Positions 1 through 8,422 of a stretch of 64,000 bases of DNA are shown here, one piece after another. Within the stretch, counting starts at the first letter, position 1, and each line of letters opens with the position of its first letter. This stretch comes from CAYJLF01 sp964371055. Its GTDB lineage: Bacteria; Eisenbacteria; RBG-16-71-46; CAIMUX01. The stretch lies in assembly GCA_964371055.1 (NCBI GenBank), contig CAYJLF010000010.1:62001-126000 (forward strand). Reading direction: 5' to 3'. The notes under the pieces are model-generated. The model did no database searches, had not been told where the DNA came from, and saw nothing but the letters and a program-made list of their open reading frames with translations. The position numbers and the translations under genes are program-made.

Positions 1-77
1 CGGGTTCCTGCAGCAGAGCGCAGCCTACGGGATGGGGCCAGGCCGATCAAGCGCCCGCCGAGCGACGGCTGGCCGCC

Positions 78-1421
78 TCACCGATTCAGATAGTCTGCCT
101 TGATCCTTCCCCATCCCGTCACACGCGCGTGCGCGGGGTCGGGGTCCGCGAGCTCGGCCGGGTCGCAGCCGACTGGCCGGGCGCCGATCAGGCCGCAGGG
201 TGAGCCCCGCGGGCGCTCCGGTGCGCAGGGCGAGTCGGCGTGCAGGGTGAAGTCGGGATCGCTCGCCGCAACGCCGCAGAAGAGCGGATCGAGCGAGATG
301 TTTCCGTCGGTTCCGGTCGGGTCCGGGATGCCGAGATAGTTACCCCCTTCGTTGTCCCACGCGTCGCAGCAGACAATGGTCGCGCCGTAGGAAATGTTGA
401 GCCCGCCGCCGCCAATCCCACCGGCGAAGATGCAGTTTTCCAGGGTGCCCGATCCGTCGAAGAACTCTACGTGGGCCGCGTCCCGGTCGGCACGATTGCC
501 GTGGAAGGTGCAGTGGCGGATCACCGTGCCGACGCTCTCCAGGGTGACGAGAGCGCCGCCGTCGGTCCCCGCGTGGTTGTCGTAGAAGAGGCAGCGCTCG
601 ATGAGCGGAGCACCGTCGTTGACGCGAAGCGCTCCGCCATGGAGCAGACGGGCGTTGTTGCTCATGAAGTCGCAGTCCCGGACCTGGCACGAGGTGGAGG
701 CCTGTCCGAGATTGAGACCACCGCCGGCCCGGGCCTCGTTGCGCAGAAACTGGCATCGCTCGATGGTGGCGGTCGTGTGGTCGGCGAGGCTCACCGCGCC
801 GTCCCCTTCCAGGGCGACGTTGTCCTCGAAGACCGTATCGCGAATCTGGAGGCTACCTGAAGAGCCGCTGATGGCGCTGCCATAGGTCTCCGAACTGTTC
901 GCCGTGAACCGGCACTCCTCCAGAGCGAGGAACGCGATGTAGAAGAAGATCGCCCCTCCGTTACGAGCCTCGTTCGCTTCGAAGACGCATCGGCGGATGG
1001 TGGCGCCGCCGCCGTGGGCCAACACCGCGCCTCCCACGGGGATGTTGAACGGGGGCCGGTTGGTCCCGCGGCCGTTGCGGAGCGTGAAGCCGTCCAACGT
1101 CGCCAGCGTTCCTTCTCCCGACACGAGGAGGACGCAACTCTGCTGCCCGGGAGGGCCGCCGCTGCCGTCCAGGATCGTCTCGTCCGGTCCTTCGGCGCCG
1201 CGCACCAGCAGGTTCTTCCCGAGGTAGCTCAGGTTCTCGACATAAGTCCCGGGTTGGACGATGATCTCGTCGCCGGAACTGGCGGCCTGGATCGCGGCCT
1301 GGATGGCCGTGAAATCGCCCGAGCCGTCGGGCGCGACGATGTAGATGGCGGCCCGAGCCGCGGGCGGCAGGAGCAGGAGTGACAGAAACAGCAGGGAACG
1401 AACCGGGATCGCGGATCGCAT
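78..1421 (-). CDS. Secreted right-handed parallel beta-helix protein
   Basis: 447-residue exported protein. Residues 1-22 form a Sec signal peptide (MRSAIPVRSLLFLSLLLLPP, then ARA). The mature N-terminus (YIVAPDGSGDFTAIQAAIQA, then GTYVENL and DGSGG) matches the opening strands of pectinesterase/pectate-lyase-like beta-helices. It is followed by about ten rungs with recurring N-x-A-x-x-G-G-A and C-x-F-x-x-N patterns, as in Pmp-type or right-handed helix repeats. No pectinase active site is evident, so an adhesin or binding role is as likely as an enzyme. The extreme C-terminus is GWGRIKADYLNR; the W-G-x-I-K-x-x-Y core recurs at the end of the secreted protein at 45112-45822. The ATG at 1421 is preferred over an upstream in-frame start because it follows GGGAGGAC and begins the signal peptide. 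The gene is divergent from the one at 1422. Confidence 0.8.
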   Translation of the reverse strand: MRSAIPVRSLLFLSLLLLPPAARAAIYIVAPDGSGDFTAIQAAIQAASSGDEIIVQPGTYVENLSYLGKNLLVRGAEGPDETILDGSGGPPGQQSCVLLVSGEGTLATLDGFTLRNGRGTNRPPFNIPVGGAVLAHGGGATIRRCVFEANEARNGGAIFFYIAFLALEECRFTANSSETYGSAISGSSGSLQIRDTVFEDNVALEGDGAVSLADHTTATIERCQFLRNEARAGGGLNLGQASTSCQVRDCDFMSNNARLLHGGALRVNDGAPLIERCLFYDNHAGTDGGALVTLESVGTVIRHCTFHGNRADRDAAHVEFFDGSGTLENCIFAGGIGGGGLNISYGATIVCCDAWDNEGGNYLGIPDPTGTDGNISLDPLFCGVAASDPDFTLHADSPCAPERPRGSPCGLIGARPVGCDPAELADPDPAHARVTGWGRIKADYLNR

Positions 1422-2840
1422 ATGTCCTCCCAGCGTGACGCGGACGGGGGCACCGGCCGCCAGGGCGCAGGCTCCCAGCGCGGAGATGATTGTACACCTG
1501 TCGACAGGTCTGGCATAAGGACCGGATGGCGCGGCCCGGGTCGCCTCGGTCCTTTGCCGCCGCCGGCCGCGGGGGTCCTCATCGCCGTTCTCCTGGTGAT
1601 GTCGATCCTGCCGGTGACGCTCGGTGTGGTGGCGCATCCCGAGCGGGCGCTGGAGCCGGACAGCCTCACCTACCTCGAACTCGCGCGGAATCTGGCCGAC
1701 CACGGTGTGTTCGGAACCGGGCCGGGCGGAAGCAGGCCGGAGCTGGCGCGCTCGCCCGGCTATCCCGCGTTCGTCGCGCTATTCCAGCCCTGGCGAAGCG
1801 AGGCGCGCCTGCGGACGCTGCTCATGATCCAACTCGGTCTCCTGCTGGTCACCGCGGGTTGGCTGGCGCGGGCAGTCATGCTGGGGGGCGGTTCGGCAGT
1901 GGGTGGTCTCGTGGCTGCTCTCCTCTTGCTGCTGAACCCGATCGCGCCCGCCCTGGCGCTCTCCGTGCTGAGCGAATCGCTCTTCCTCTTTCTCTGCGCC
2001 GCTGCGGCCATGGTCTATCTCGGACTGCACGCGCGGCGTCCCCGCGCGGCCGCCGCGATCTCCGGATTTCTGACGGGGGCGGCGATCCTGGTGCGGCCGA
2101 TCGGACTCGTGCTGGTGCCCGCTGTCCTGTGGGCGGGGTTCGGTTCGTGGAGGCGAGCGCGTCGCCCGCTCCTCTTCTGGTTGGCCTTCACCGCGCTCCT
2201 TCCCGTTCTGTGGGTCCTGCGCAACGGGCTCGGGCATGAGTACTGGGGGCTTACCCGCACGCCCGCCGCCTATCTGCACGCCTCATTTGTCGCTCCGGAC
2301 GAGGGAAGCACTCCGTTCGAACGAGCGGCCCGGGGGGTCGGCCGAGTCGTGGAAGGAATCGGCCGCGTCGCGCTCGGTCCCGGGGAGTGGACGCTGCGCA
2401 GGGTCTGGCGCGGGGAGTCCGGCAGTCGCATGGGAATGGCGCCGCCGCGAACCGTGCGGATCGAACGCACGGACGGCGGAATGCGCTTCGTGGCGGCACC
2501 CGGAGTCGAGCCGGCGATCGACCCGGCCGCCCCGCCCGCGGGGGCAGCCGCGTTGCCGGCGCGCCGACCGGCGGGCGCCATGCTTCTGATCGCGTGGAGT
2601 TGGGCGTCGACGCTCGTGCTCTACCTGGGAGCCGGCCGCGGGCTGCGGCCTCTCTGGCGCTCTTCGAGGCTTGATCGGCGGGTGAACTTCGCGCTGGCGG
2701 CCGCGTTCCTTCTGATGATGGTGGCGGCCGGCGGCCACGCGAATGCCCGCTTCCGCCTCCCGGCGATTCCGTGGCTGGCGTGGGTGGCGGGACGCGGTCA
2801 CGCGCGACCGCTTGCATCTCCTCCCCGCACGGGTGCATGA
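1422..2840 (+). CDS. Polytopic membrane glycosyltransferase, GT39/ArnT-like
   Basis: Up to 472 residues. A hydrophobic segment (AAGVLIAVLLVMSILPVT) is followed by an acidic loop, EPDSLTYLELARNLADHGVF, and then RSPGYPAF. This acidic first loop and R-x-P-G-Y-P are typical of polyprenyl-phosphate-sugar-dependent GT-C enzymes (PMT/ArnT/RgtA type). Several further membrane segments follow (about residues 130-160, 170-200, 215-235, 245-265 and 390-450). It would transfer a sugar from a lipid carrier at the outer face of the inner membrane; the acceptor is unknown. The start is uncertain. ATG 1422 shares the CATATG with the divergent gene's start, and the first about 44 codons are low-complexity. 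A TTG at 1554, just before the first membrane segment and downstream of the candidate promoter, is an alternative. Confidence 0.72.
   Translation: MSSQRDADGGTGRQGAGSQRGDDCTPVDRSGIRTGWRGPGRLGPLPPPAAGVLIAVLLVMSILPVTLGVVAHPERALEPDSLTYLELARNLADHGVFGTGPGGSRPELARSPGYPAFVALFQPWRSEARLRTLLMIQLGLLLVTAGWLARAVMLGGGSAVGGLVAALLLLLNPIAPALALSVLSESLFLFLCAAAAMVYLGLHARRPRAAAAISGFLTGAAILVRPIGLVLVPAVLWAGFGSWRRARRPLLFWLAFTALLPVLWVLRNGLGHEYWGLTRTPAAYLHASFVAPDEGSTPFERAARGVGRVVEGIGRVALGPGEWTLRRVWRGESGSRMGMAPPRTVRIERTDGGMRFVAAPGVEPAIDPAAPPAGAAALPARRPAGAMLLIAWSWASTLVLYLGAGRGLRPLWRSSRLDRRVNFALAAAFLLMMVAAGGHANARFRLPAIPWLAWVAGRGHARPLASPPRTGA
1489..1519. promoter_or_regulatory. Divergent promoter region with 14-bp palindrome
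   Basis: A perfect palindrome, ACCTGTCGACAGGT, lies at 1496-1509. On the plus strand it fills the spacer between TTGTAC (1490-1495) and GCATAA (1513-1518), 17 bp apart. On the minus strand TACAAT (1494-1489) is a good -10 for the beta-helix gene 68 bp away. An operator occluding both overlapping promoters would fit. The -35 for the minus direction and the -10 for the plus direction are weak. Confidence 0.4.
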
Positions 2841-2876
2841 TCACTTCTACCTGCGTGTGCCGGGCACGGAGGATCG

Positions 2877-4067
2877 ATGCGGGAACAAGAGCGGGTCGGG
2901 AGGACGCGCGGGGGCCTCTTCATCTTCGCGGTGGCGATGGCCGCCTGGCTTCTGCTCGGGCTGGCCGACGTTTTCTGGAACGTCCTGACGGCGGTCTACA
3001 AGGAATCGCTCAAGCCTCGGCCGATCAGCGAACTCCTCCTCATCAATCTCCCGATCTGGGTCGCCGCCGGGCTCCTGACTCCGGCCGTGGTCTGGCTCTC
3101 CCGCCGGGTTCCCTTCCGCCGGGGCGATCTCAGGCGCGCGATCTGGGTCCACCTCGGGGGGCTCGTCGCCTTCGTCCTTTTGCATGCGACGATGGTTCGT
3201 TCGTTCTCCCTGGCCCACGTGGGGAAGCCGATCACCTTCGAGTCTCTGGTCTGGAACGTCCGGGACTACCTGGCCTGGGGCCTCGACCGCGAGGTGCTCC
3301 TTTTCGTCGTCATCGTCGGACTGGTCCAGGCCGTCGACTACTATGGCCGCTACCGGGAGCGCGAGCGGGTGGCGGCGGCCCTCGAAGTCGAGCGGGCGAG
3401 ATTGCAGACCTCCCTGAGTGACGCGCGGCTCGAAACGCTGCGCATGCAGCTCCAGCCGCACTTCCTCTTCAATACACTGAATGCGATCTCGACTCTGATC
3501 CTCCGCGGGGACGGCGCGGCCGCCCAGGAGATGCTGCAGCAGTTGAGCCGTTTCCTCCGCATGACCCTCGATGAGAGCAACACGCAGGAGGTGTCGCTGC
3601 AGACCGAGCTGGAGTTCCTCGACGCCTATATCCGGATCCAGAAGGTGCGGTTCGGCGAACGGCTGCGGGTCGAGCTCGAGGTGGCGGCCGACGCCCGCGC
3701 CGCGATCGTGCCCTGCCTCATCCTCCAACCCCTGGTCGAGAACTCCATCCGGCACGGACTCGGCGCCGATCCCCGGGACGCGCTCATCCAGATCCGGGCC
3801 TCCTGCGCCGACCACCGGCTGCACCTCACGGTCGAGGACAACGGGAGGGGATTGCCGGCAACCGCGGCGCAGGTCGAGGGGACCGGTTTGCGAAACATCC
3901 GCGAACGGTTGACACAGCTCTACCCGGGCGGGTATCGATTCGAGCTGGGGCCGAGACCCGCGGGCGGTACGATCGCCAGAATCGAGATCCCGTTCGCGTG
4001 TGACCGCGCGCGCGCGGGGACGGCGGCCAGGCATCGGGAAGGGGCGGAGCCTGGGCATGGCGAGTGA
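2877..4067 (+). CDS. LytS/YpdA-type sensor histidine kinase
   Basis: 396 residues. Four predicted membrane helices lie in the first about 160 residues, with no sizeable periplasmic domain, followed by a short coiled coil (about 160-190). A His_kinase domain (PF06580 type) follows with phospho-acceptor H195 in LQPHFLFNTLNAIST. The HATPase part has the N-box LVENSIRHGL, the G1 box EDNGRGLP and GTGLRNIRERL. This is the architecture of LytS-like kinases that pair with LytTR regulators. ATG 2877 has GGAGG four bases upstream. The gene overlaps the regulator gene by 11 bp, so the two are translationally coupled. The ligand is unknown; the small membrane sensor suggests it reads the membrane or a small extracellular molecule. 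Confidence 0.92.
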   Translation: MREQERVGRTRGGLFIFAVAMAAWLLLGLADVFWNVLTAVYKESLKPRPISELLLINLPIWVAAGLLTPAVVWLSRRVPFRRGDLRRAIWVHLGGLVAFVLLHATMVRSFSLAHVGKPITFESLVWNVRDYLAWGLDREVLLFVVIVGLVQAVDYYGRYRERERVAAALEVERARLQTSLSDARLETLRMQLQPHFLFNTLNAISTLILRGDGAAAQEMLQQLSRFLRMTLDESNTQEVSLQTELEFLDAYIRIQKVRFGERLRVELEVAADARAAIVPCLILQPLVENSIRHGLGADPRDALIQIRASCADHRLHLTVEDNGRGLPATAAQVEGTGLRNIRERLTQLYPGGYRFELGPRPAGGTIARIEIPFACDRARAGTAARHREGAEPGHGE

Positions 4068-4836
4068 GACGGCGGGCAGCCGTATCCGGACGATCCTCGT
4101 TGATGACGAGCCGCTGGCGAGGGAGAATCTTCGCCTCCGGCTTCGGGATGAGATCGATGTCGAGGTGGTGGGCGAGTGCGCCAACGGCCCCGAGGCGGTC
4201 GACGCCATCCGGCGCCTCCGGCCCGATCTTCTCTTTCTGGACATCCAGATGCCCGGAATGAACGGATTCGAGGTGATCGACGAGGTCTCACCGGAAGAGC
4301 TCCCCGTCGTCATCTTCGTCACGGCCTACGACCGCTACGCGCTGGACGCCTTCCGCGTTCATGCGCTGGACTACCTGCTGAAACCGGTCGAGGACGAACG
4401 ATTCGCCAATGCGCTCCGCGTCGCGCGGGAGCGGATCGCCGAGGCGAGGCGCGCCGGTGAAGGGGAGACGGTCTTCCAGGTGCCGGACGGGCGCGCGCGA
4501 TTCCTCGATCGCCTTGTGATCAAGGCCCGCGGACGCGTCTTCTTCCTCCGAACAACGCAGCTCGACTGGATCGAGGCGGATGGCGACTACTCCCGCCTCC
4601 ACGTCGGCCAACGCTCGTACCTGCTGCGCCGGACGATGAGCGAGCTCGAGGCGAGGCTGGACCCGGCGGTCTTTATCCGCGTCAATCGTTCCTCGATCGT
4701 CCCGCTCGATCGGATCGAGGAGCTCACACCCGAGTCGCGGGGCGAGTACCTGATCCGCCTTGCCGGCGGCGTCGAGGTCAAGCTGACCCGCGGGTACCGC
4801 GAGAAGCTCGAGGGGATCCTCGGCGACCGGCTCTGA
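4057..4836 (+). CDS. LytTR-family response regulator
   Basis: 259 residues. The N-terminal receiver domain has the acidic pair D16/D17, phospho-acceptor D62 in LLFLDIQMPG, T89 and K109. The C-terminal LytTR DNA-binding domain (about 160-255) contains the typical FLRTTQLDWIEADGDYSRLH and FIRVNRSSIVPLDRIEEL segments. It should be phosphorylated by the kinase at 2877-4067, whose stop codon it overlaps, and bind direct repeats in promoters. ATG 4057 is chosen over an upstream in-frame start at 4000 because a purine-rich GGAG precedes it and the receiver fold begins directly after. Candidate binding repeats lie immediately downstream at 4858-4913. Confidence 0.93.
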   Translation: MASETAGSRIRTILVDDEPLARENLRLRLRDEIDVEVVGECANGPEAVDAIRRLRPDLLFLDIQMPGMNGFEVIDEVSPEELPVVIFVTAYDRYALDAFRVHALDYLLKPVEDERFANALRVARERIAEARRAGEGETVFQVPDGRARFLDRLVIKARGRVFFLRTTQLDWIEADGDYSRLHVGQRSYLLRRTMSELEARLDPAVFIRVNRSSIVPLDRIEELTPESRGEYLIRLAGGVEVKLTRGYREKLEGILGDRL

Positions 4837-4857
4837 CCGGATTCGCGTCCCCGCCCC

Positions 4858-4913
4858 GGCAAGTTCGTCGCCCCCTCCGGCGGTTTCACCGGGTCGATCG
4901 GCAGGTTCGTCGC
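4858..4913 (+). promoter_or_regulatory. Three 21-bp-period direct repeats, candidate LytTR sites
   Basis: GGCAAGTTCGTCGC (4858-4871), GGCGGTTTCACCGG (4879-4892) and GGCAGGTTCGTCGC (4900-4913) begin exactly 21 bp apart. The outer two agree at 13 of 14 positions, and the middle copy matches the third at 9 of 14. LytTR proteins such as AgrA and ComE bind about 9-bp direct repeats with 21-22 bp periodicity, with a GTT-containing core. The array lies between the LytTR regulator gene and the ankyrin/MBL gene, about 105 bp upstream of the latter's start. Confidence 0.5.
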
Positions 4914-5017
4914 ATTCCGCTCCAAGGCTCGCAGCCTTTCCGCCACCATGACCGTAGTCAGCCGTCGGATGGAGCTTCCTCGTGAAGCTCGAGAGGATTC
5001 CGACGCGGGAGGTGACC

Positions 5018-6913
5018 ATGTCGAGCCGGGTGTCGCGGAAGTGCGTTATCACCCCAGCGGTCGTCGTCGTGAGCTTTGTGATGGTGTTCTCGGCCCGGAC
5101 CGTCTGGGGCGGCGAGATTCACCAGGCTGTACAGGCGGGCGATGTCGCCCGGGTGACCGAGTTGCTCCAGGTCGATCGGACGTTGGCCTCATCTCCCGAT
5201 CTGGAGGACCAGTTCCACTCGCTGCCTCTCCACATCGCGGCCTATGCGGGGAACCTCGAGATCGCCCGGCTCCTGCTCGATGCCGGCGCCGAAGTGGATG
5301 GCGGGGACTCGGATGGCAGCACGCCGCTCGACTGCGCGGCACTGCGCCGGCATCGCGGCCTCGTCGAGCTCTTCCTGACCCGCGGCGCCGACCCCAATCG
5401 CCGGGACAACAACCGGGCCTATCCGCTCAGCTTTGCGGCGACCGGCGGCGACAGCGTGATCGTGATGCGAATCCTGGAGGCCGGGGCGGATCTCGAGCAC
5501 TCGAGTCCGGACGGGACGACGCTGCTGCACCTCGCGGCGGGAGCCAACCTGCGCGGGCTCGCGGCGAAGCTCCTTGATGGCGGACTTGCCCCGGATGTCA
5601 CCAATGCCGAGGGGATGACGCCGCTGGACTTTGCCCTGCAACGCAATCGGGCGCAGATGGTGGAGTTCCTGCTCGAGCGGGGCGCTTCCGTCGACCGTGC
5701 GGACCCGCACGGATGGACGCCCCTCGCGATGGCGGTCGCGGGGGGGGAGGCGGAGATCGTCCGGAACCTCTTGCGTCGCGGCGCCGACCCGAATCGTCCC
5801 GTCGGTACGCATTTCCCGCTCGTCCGTGCCTCCGTCGAGGGGAAGACGGAGGTCTGCCGCGCGCTGCTGGAACATGGAGCCATCCCGACGGTATCGGACA
5901 GCGCGACCGGGTACACCCCGTTGCACTGGGCCGCGGTGCACGGTCACGGGGACCTGGTGCGGTTACTCTGCGAGAAGGGTGCGCCGGTGAATCGGAAGGA
6001 CGAGCAGGGTCGCACCCCCTGGAAGCTCGCCTCGCGCTATGGACACAGGACCGCGGCCGAGGCGCTGCGCGCGCACGGCGCCCGCGATGCGAAGCCCTGG
6101 CCACAGGTGAGAGATGTGGCCCCGATCGCGGCGCCGGATCGCGACGGCACGGCGCAGGTCTGGTACCTGGGGCACAGCGGGTGGGCCGTGCGGACCCACC
6201 ATCACATGCTGATCTTCGACTACTGGACCCGCGGCCGCACGCCGGACGAGCCGGGGCTCGGCAACGGATACCTGGCGCCGGCGGAGCTGGCCGGGCTCCA
6301 GGTGATGGCGTTCGTCTCTCACTCCCACCGCGACCACTACGACCCGGCCATCTGGAGTCTGCGCGAGGAAGTACCGGGCATCCGCTATGTCTTCGGGTTC
6401 CGCCCCAGGGAAAGCCAGGAGTGCGAAGTGATGGAGCCGCGGCAGACGCGTACGATCGATGGAGTGACGATCACGACCACGAAAGCGAACGACGAGGGAG
6501 TCGGGTTCCTGGTCTCCGTGGACGGCGTCGTTCTGTTCCACGCCGGTGACCACGCCAACCGCAACGAGACGGTGACCGAGGACTTCTCGGCCGAAATCGA
6601 CTTCGTGGCCGCCCAGACGCCGAGGATCGATCTCTGCTTTCTCCCGGTGTCGGGTTGCGGCTTCGGTGCGCCGGCCAATGTCAAACTGGGGGTGGAGCAT
6701 GCGTTGGGGAAGCTCGAGCCGCGCGTCTTCTTCCCCATGCATGCGATCGACAGCGAATGGCGCCTCGCCGGCTTTCTCGAAGGTCTGGGTGACCGCTACC
6801 AGCGGACCTGGCGAACGGCGCCGGAAAATCGGGGAGACCATTACTTCTTCGGCAACGGCCAGATCATTTCCCTCCTGTTGAACTCCTGGCCGGGGCGGGG
6901 AGGCAGGGTCTAG
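5018..6913 (+). CDS. Secreted ankyrin-repeat / metallo-beta-lactamase-fold fusion
   Basis: 631 residues. A signal peptide or N-terminal anchor (VITPAVVVVSFVMVFSARTVWG) is followed by about ten ankyrin repeats (about residues 36-375). Recurrent cores are D-G-x-T-P-L-x-x-A, V-E-x-L-L-x-R-G-A and N-x-x-D-x-x-G-x-T-P. A UlaG-like metallo-beta-lactamase-fold domain (about 385-625) carries VWYLGHSGWAVRT, H435-S-H437-R-D439-H440 (the HxHxDH metal motif), FHAGDH and a late PMHAID histidine. Domains of this type hydrolyse phosphoesters or related bonds, and the ankyrin part should bind a protein partner. ATG 5018 is chosen because GGGAGGTGA lies four bases upstream; an in-frame ATG at 4982 lacks one. 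It may be controlled by the repeats at 4858-4913. Confidence 0.85.
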   Translation: MSSRVSRKCVITPAVVVVSFVMVFSARTVWGGEIHQAVQAGDVARVTELLQVDRTLASSPDLEDQFHSLPLHIAAYAGNLEIARLLLDAGAEVDGGDSDGSTPLDCAALRRHRGLVELFLTRGADPNRRDNNRAYPLSFAATGGDSVIVMRILEAGADLEHSSPDGTTLLHLAAGANLRGLAAKLLDGGLAPDVTNAEGMTPLDFALQRNRAQMVEFLLERGASVDRADPHGWTPLAMAVAGGEAEIVRNLLRRGADPNRPVGTHFPLVRASVEGKTEVCRALLEHGAIPTVSDSATGYTPLHWAAVHGHGDLVRLLCEKGAPVNRKDEQGRTPWKLASRYGHRTAAEALRAHGARDAKPWPQVRDVAPIAAPDRDGTAQVWYLGHSGWAVRTHHHMLIFDYWTRGRTPDEPGLGNGYLAPAELAGLQVMAFVSHSHRDHYDPAIWSLREEVPGIRYVFGFRPRESQECEVMEPRQTRTIDGVTITTTKANDEGVGFLVSVDGVVLFHAGDHANRNETVTEDFSAEIDFVAAQTPRIDLCFLPVSGCGFGAPANVKLGVEHALGKLEPRVFFPMHAIDSEWRLAGFLEGLGDRYQRTWRTAPENRGDHYFFGNGQIISLLLNSWPGRGGRV

Positions 6914-6930
6914 CCGAAGGGAGCCGCCAA

Positions 6931-6997
6931 CCGCGGGACGTCACGGCCGGAAGGATCATGCCCGGCCAAAGCAGGCCTTCGGCCGTGCGTCCCGCGG
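6931..6997. terminator. Long imperfect hairpin between convergent genes
   Basis: CCGCGGGACG plus ACGGCCGGAAGG (6931-6954) pairs with CCTTCGGCCGT plus CGTCCCGCGG (6976-6997) around a 21-base loop, with only small bulges. It starts 17 bases after the ankyrin/MBL stop and also lies downstream of the convergent anti-sigma gene. There is no T-tract, so termination is inferred from position and stem strength. Confidence 0.4.
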
Positions 6998-7084
6998 GAG
7001 CGGTTCGACCGGAGTGACGGGCGCCCGCCCGCGGCTCGCCAAGCGCGCCCCGGTGCGACCGCGGGCGGTGCGTCCGTCGCTTGT

Positions 7085-7837
7085 TCAGTTCGACGAGCCG
7101 CGAAAGCGTCGCCGGATCCCCAGGAGCACGAGCCATGCGAGGGCGAGGAGCGACACACCCTGGAGGATGGGGTGCGCCCAACGGATGCGGTGCAGCGCCA
7201 GGTCCCACGGCGAACCGCGGCGGAAGACCACGCTCGTCGCGCCCGGCGGCATCAGATCCGACGGCTCGACCGACAGGATCGCCTTGAACGCGTGGTTGCG
7301 CGGAAGCGAGATGCCTTCCGGCAGACGCAGAGTCGGGACCGAGCTCTCTCCCGTCCAGACGGATCTGCCTTCTTGGTCGCGAAGCTCCACGAAGTAGCGA
7401 CTGGCGCCGGCGACGGCGGTCCAGCGCAACACCGGCCGACTGGCCGCCAGGACCTCCCCCTCGACCGGACGGAGAAATCGGATCGGATCCGGGCCGCGAA
7501 CCTCCGACGCCGGTAGCACGGGGCGGGGCGGTACGAGGAACACCGCCACGATCGAAGCCGCCAGAGCGAGACCGGCGATCCAGGGCGTGGCTCTGCGGCG
7601 CGGCCGGATCTTGCGAGGACGCGGCACAACCTCCTCATCTTCCAGCCGACCGTCGCGGACGAGTTTTCGCGCCGCGGAATCGAGGCTGACGAGGAGACGG
7701 CAGGCGTGGCAGGCCGCCAGATGGGCTTCCAGTTCGGCGCGCAGCGGCGGAGCGAGATCCGGCTGCTCGAGGCGCCAGATCCGCCCGCCGATCCCGGGGT
7801 CGACGCATTCGAACGGTGTCTTCCAGAGCTCATCCAT
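7085..7837 (-). CDS. Membrane anti-sigma factor with zinc-finger N-terminus
   Basis: 250 residues. The cytoplasmic zf-HC2-like module has H39-x3-C43-x2-C46 (HLAACHAC), the ZAS signature of anti-sigma factors. A basic linker precedes a transmembrane helix (ATPWIAGLALAASIVAVFLV, about 83-102). The periplasmic part (about 110-215) looks Ig/Fn3-like (PVLRWTAVAGASRYFVELRD), and a second hydrophobic helix near residues 222-242 is followed by a basic tail. The gene sits 15 bp downstream of the ECF sigma gene and should sequester that sigma factor. The double-pass topology with an enclosed Ig-like domain is less common than the single-pass type and may be the envelope sensor. Confidence 0.82.
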   Translation of the reverse strand: MDELWKTPFECVDPGIGGRIWRLEQPDLAPPLRAELEAHLAACHACRLLVSLDSAARKLVRDGRLEDEEVVPRPRKIRPRRRATPWIAGLALAASIVAVFLVPPRPVLPASEVRGPDPIRFLRPVEGEVLAASRPVLRWTAVAGASRYFVELRDQEGRSVWTGESSVPTLRLPEGISLPRNHAFKAILSVEPSDLMPPGATSVVFRRGSPWDLALHRIRWAHPILQGVSLLALAWLVLLGIRRRFRGSSN

Positions 7838-7852
7838 GATTTCGGCTCCTGA

Positions 7853-8422
7853 CTATCGACCGCCAAACCAGTTCTGATTCAAGAGCGCACTTAACTTCCT
7901 CAGGCAGACATACTTTCGGTAGTAGATGCCCTGGACCGTCGAGAGACCCGCCTCCCGTTGCAGTTCCTCGACGGGACGCTGCTCCGAGTAGATGGCCTGC
8001 AACAAGTTACGACAGGGAGGATCCAGGCCGGCGAAGGCGTCTTTGAGCATCGCGTCCCGTTCCCGATCCTCCAGGAGTTCCAGTGGATCGTGGCCGGAGG
8101 CCACCAGCCGGTCCGCGGTCCGCGCCAGGTCCAGGGTCGGACGGCGTTTGCGCCAACGGTAGAGATTACGGCAGCGATTTCCCGCCATCGTGACGACGAA
8201 CGCTTCCGGACGGGCGGGGGAGCGTGCGGCCCGCCGGAGATAGGCGAGGAAGGCGAGGAGGGTCTCCTGGACGACATCGTCACGCTCGGGATCGGACACC
8301 GGCAGGAAGCGAGCCACCTCGGCCCGGATCACCGGGTCCAGCCTCCGGCAGATCGGGCCGCCGGACTCGTCATCGCCCGCGATGTAAGCAGCGATGTCCT
8401 GGTCGAGGAAATCAGCACTCAA
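7853..8422 (-). CDS. ECF-type RNA polymerase sigma factor
   Basis: 189 residues. Region 2 contains DPERDDVVQETLLAFLAYLR, then the basic RNLYRWRKRRP stretch. Region 4 is LDPPCRNLLQAIYSEQRPVEELQREAGLS, then the recognition helix around VQGIYYRKYVCLRKL. The only usable start in the open frame is a TTG at 8422, because an in-frame TGA lies at 8449-8447 inside the dispersed repeat element. It is co-transcribed with the anti-sigma gene 15 bp downstream. The unusually tyrosine/cysteine-rich region 4 helix makes the target promoter hard to predict. Confidence 0.85.
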   Translation of the reverse strand: MSADFLDQDIAAYIAGDDESGGPICRRLDPVIRAEVARFLPVSDPERDDVVQETLLAFLAYLRRAARSPARPEAFVVTMAGNRCRNLYRWRKRRPTLDLARTADRLVASGHDPLELLEDRERDAMLKDAFAGLDPPCRNLLQAIYSEQRPVEELQREAGLSTVQGIYYRKYVCLRKLSALLNQNWFGGR

